A DNA stretch of 64,000 nt, taken from Enterocloster lavalensis. GTDB taxonomy: Bacteria; Bacillota; Clostridia; Lachnospirales; Lachnospiraceae. The stretch's first letter is position 1. Each line of letters begins with the position of its first letter. The translations under genes and the position numbers were made by a program. Under the pieces are notes generated by a model that made no database searches, was not told the DNA's origin, and worked only from the letters and a program-made list of their open reading frames with translations. The stretch is from the NCBI RefSeq assembly GCF_902364025.1, contig NZ_CABJCG010000012.1, positions 81,949 through 145,948 of the forward strand. Reading direction: 5' to 3'. Below are positions 63,184 through 64,000 of the stretch, one piece after another.

Positions 63184-64000
63184 TCACGGCTTTGGTTCCA
63201 CAATATTCTGAATCCAAATCCCATTTTTTACCAATACGACGCCGATGAAACATTTGATCAGGTCAATCATCTGGCAGGCCAGATAGAGCGGCACGATGGG
63301 AAGCCCGGTGTATCTGCTGAGCACATAGGCGAAGGGAATATTCACCAGCCACATGAACACGCTGTCGAACAGGAAGGTGACGACGGTTTTTCCGCCGGAG
63401 CGCAGCGTGAAATAGGATGCGTGGATAAACGCCCCCATGGGCATGCAAATGGCGATGATGCGGATAAATGAAGCCGCCAGCGCTTTTACTTCCCCGCTGG
63501 TATTGTAGATTTCCGGGAACAGGGGCGCTAAAAGGGCCAGAATCGCTCCGATGCAGACGCAGGCCGCCACGGAGAACGCGATCAGCTTCGTGTCCGTTTC
63601 CCTGGCTTCCTTCATCTTTCCCGCGCCCAGCAGCTGTCCCACGATGATGGAAACCGCATTTCCGAAGGCCAGGTAAACCACGTTAAACACATTGCCGATG
63701 GTGGAGGAAATGTTGAGCCCCGCAACGGCCTCCAGCCCCCGCAGAGAATAGCACTGCATGATCGCGGCCATTCCCACGGCCCACAGCGCCTCGTTGATCA
63801 TCAGCGGCGTGCCTTTGATCACAATGCTCTTAACCAGACCGGCCGGGATGTAAAAGCTCCTGTACGCCCCCGCGATGAAGGGATTTCTCCTGGTATGCCG
63901 GTGCGTCCAGATAATCACGATGGAGGCCTCCACATACCGGGAAATCACGGTGGCCACGGCGGCTCCCACCACCCCCAGGGCCGGGGCCCCGAATTTGCCG
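63184..64000 (-). CDS. MATE-family transporter, partial (5' end beyond the window)
   Basis: The visible part is 272 codons, the C-terminal half of a MATE transporter, and stays open through the window edge (GAPALGVVGAAVATVISR near 63930-63990). It has about six membrane helices and the NAVSIIVGQLLGAGKMKEAR block typical of the second MATE half. It differs clearly from the MATE protein at 43.6-45.0 kb. The substrate is unknown. Confidence 0.9.
   Translation of the reverse strand, partial: GKFGAPALGVVGAAVATVISRYVEASIVIIWTHRHTRRNPFIAGAYRSFYIPAGLVKSIVIKGTPLMINEALWAVGMAAIMQCYSLRGLEAVAGLNISSTIGNVFNVVYLAFGNAVSIIVGQLLGAGKMKEARETDTKLIAFSVAACVCIGAILALLAPLFPEIYNTSGEVKALAASFIRIIAICMPMGAFIHASYFTLRSGGKTVVTFLFDSVFMWLVNIPFAYVLSRYTGLPIVPLYLACQMIDLIKCFIGVVLVKNGIWIQNIVEPKP

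Overview
The window looks like chromosome from a GC-rich, strictly anaerobic Firmicute of the Lachnospiraceae (Clostridium cluster XIVa) type. The grounds are a complete [FeFe]-hydrogenase maturation set (TM1266-hydE-hydG-hydF), a glycyl radical enzyme with its activase, a Firmicute nusA-infB operon containing ylxR and ylxQ, a YtaF sporulation-type membrane protein, strong AGGAGG ribosome sites and TTGACA/TATAAT promoters. No species can be named from this alone. I found no rRNA, tRNA, insertion sequence, phage or CRISPR array; most of the window is ordinary chromosomal backbone.

Layout. 1-3.2 kb: three uncharacterised minus-strand genes, one an SMI1/KNR4 fusion. 3.5-5 kb: pncB. 5-10.7 kb: a signalling block with a hybrid histidine kinase divergent from a regulator that has two GntR-type HTH domains, and a flavin reductase divergent from a Crp-type regulator. 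10.8-20.1 kb: one long minus-strand operon rimP-nusA-ylxR-ylxQ-infB-rbfA-nrnA-like-truB-ribF, driven by a clear promoter at 20.1 kb and preceded by a leader hairpin; its infB carries about 27 GYQGNR-type repeats. 20.2-22.4 kb: nagA and two small membrane proteins. 22.5-27 kb: the H-cluster maturation operon behind a roughly 160-nt leader RNA ending in an intrinsic terminator, a possible riboswitch or attenuator I could not assign. 27-31 kb: a CyuA/UPF0597 protein, a choline-binding-repeat secreted protein, a LysR regulator and a small orphan protein. 31-35.7 kb: branched-chain amino acid genes leuCD, ilvC and ilvN with a divergent LysR regulator. 35.8-37.8 kb: HAD phosphatase, nudC and an HPr-like protein without the N-terminal phosphorylation site. 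37.8-43.5 kb: a two-component system plus ABC transporter whose permease is cut by an in-frame stop. 43.6-48.7 kb: MATE, SPFH/NfeD, asparaginase and EamA genes.

48.9-55 kb: an accessory catabolic operon of PTS EIIABC, glycyl radical enzyme, activase and DeoR regulator, whose promoter carries four GATTCA-like repeats exactly 20, 10 and 20 bp apart. The substrate is unknown; the layout recalls the E. coli frw-pflDC locus. 55-59.6 kb: a MurNAc operon murR-murQ-EIIBC-PHP with inverted repeats around its promoter. MurQ makes GlcNAc-6-P, which NagA (20.2 kb) can deacetylate, so the two loci are linked functionally. 59.7-64 kb: an ECF S-component, a TrmH-type RNA methyltransferase, a secreted anchored protein, YtaF and a MATE transporter cut by the window end.

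The best candidates for something new are the hyd leader RNA, the GRE/PTS operon with phased repeats, the twin-HTH GntR regulator facing a hybrid kinase, the repeat-expanded IF2 and the interrupted permease. Many start sites were moved from the longest reading frame to the codon with a proper Shine-Dalgarno sequence. All family calls are by eye, without database searches.
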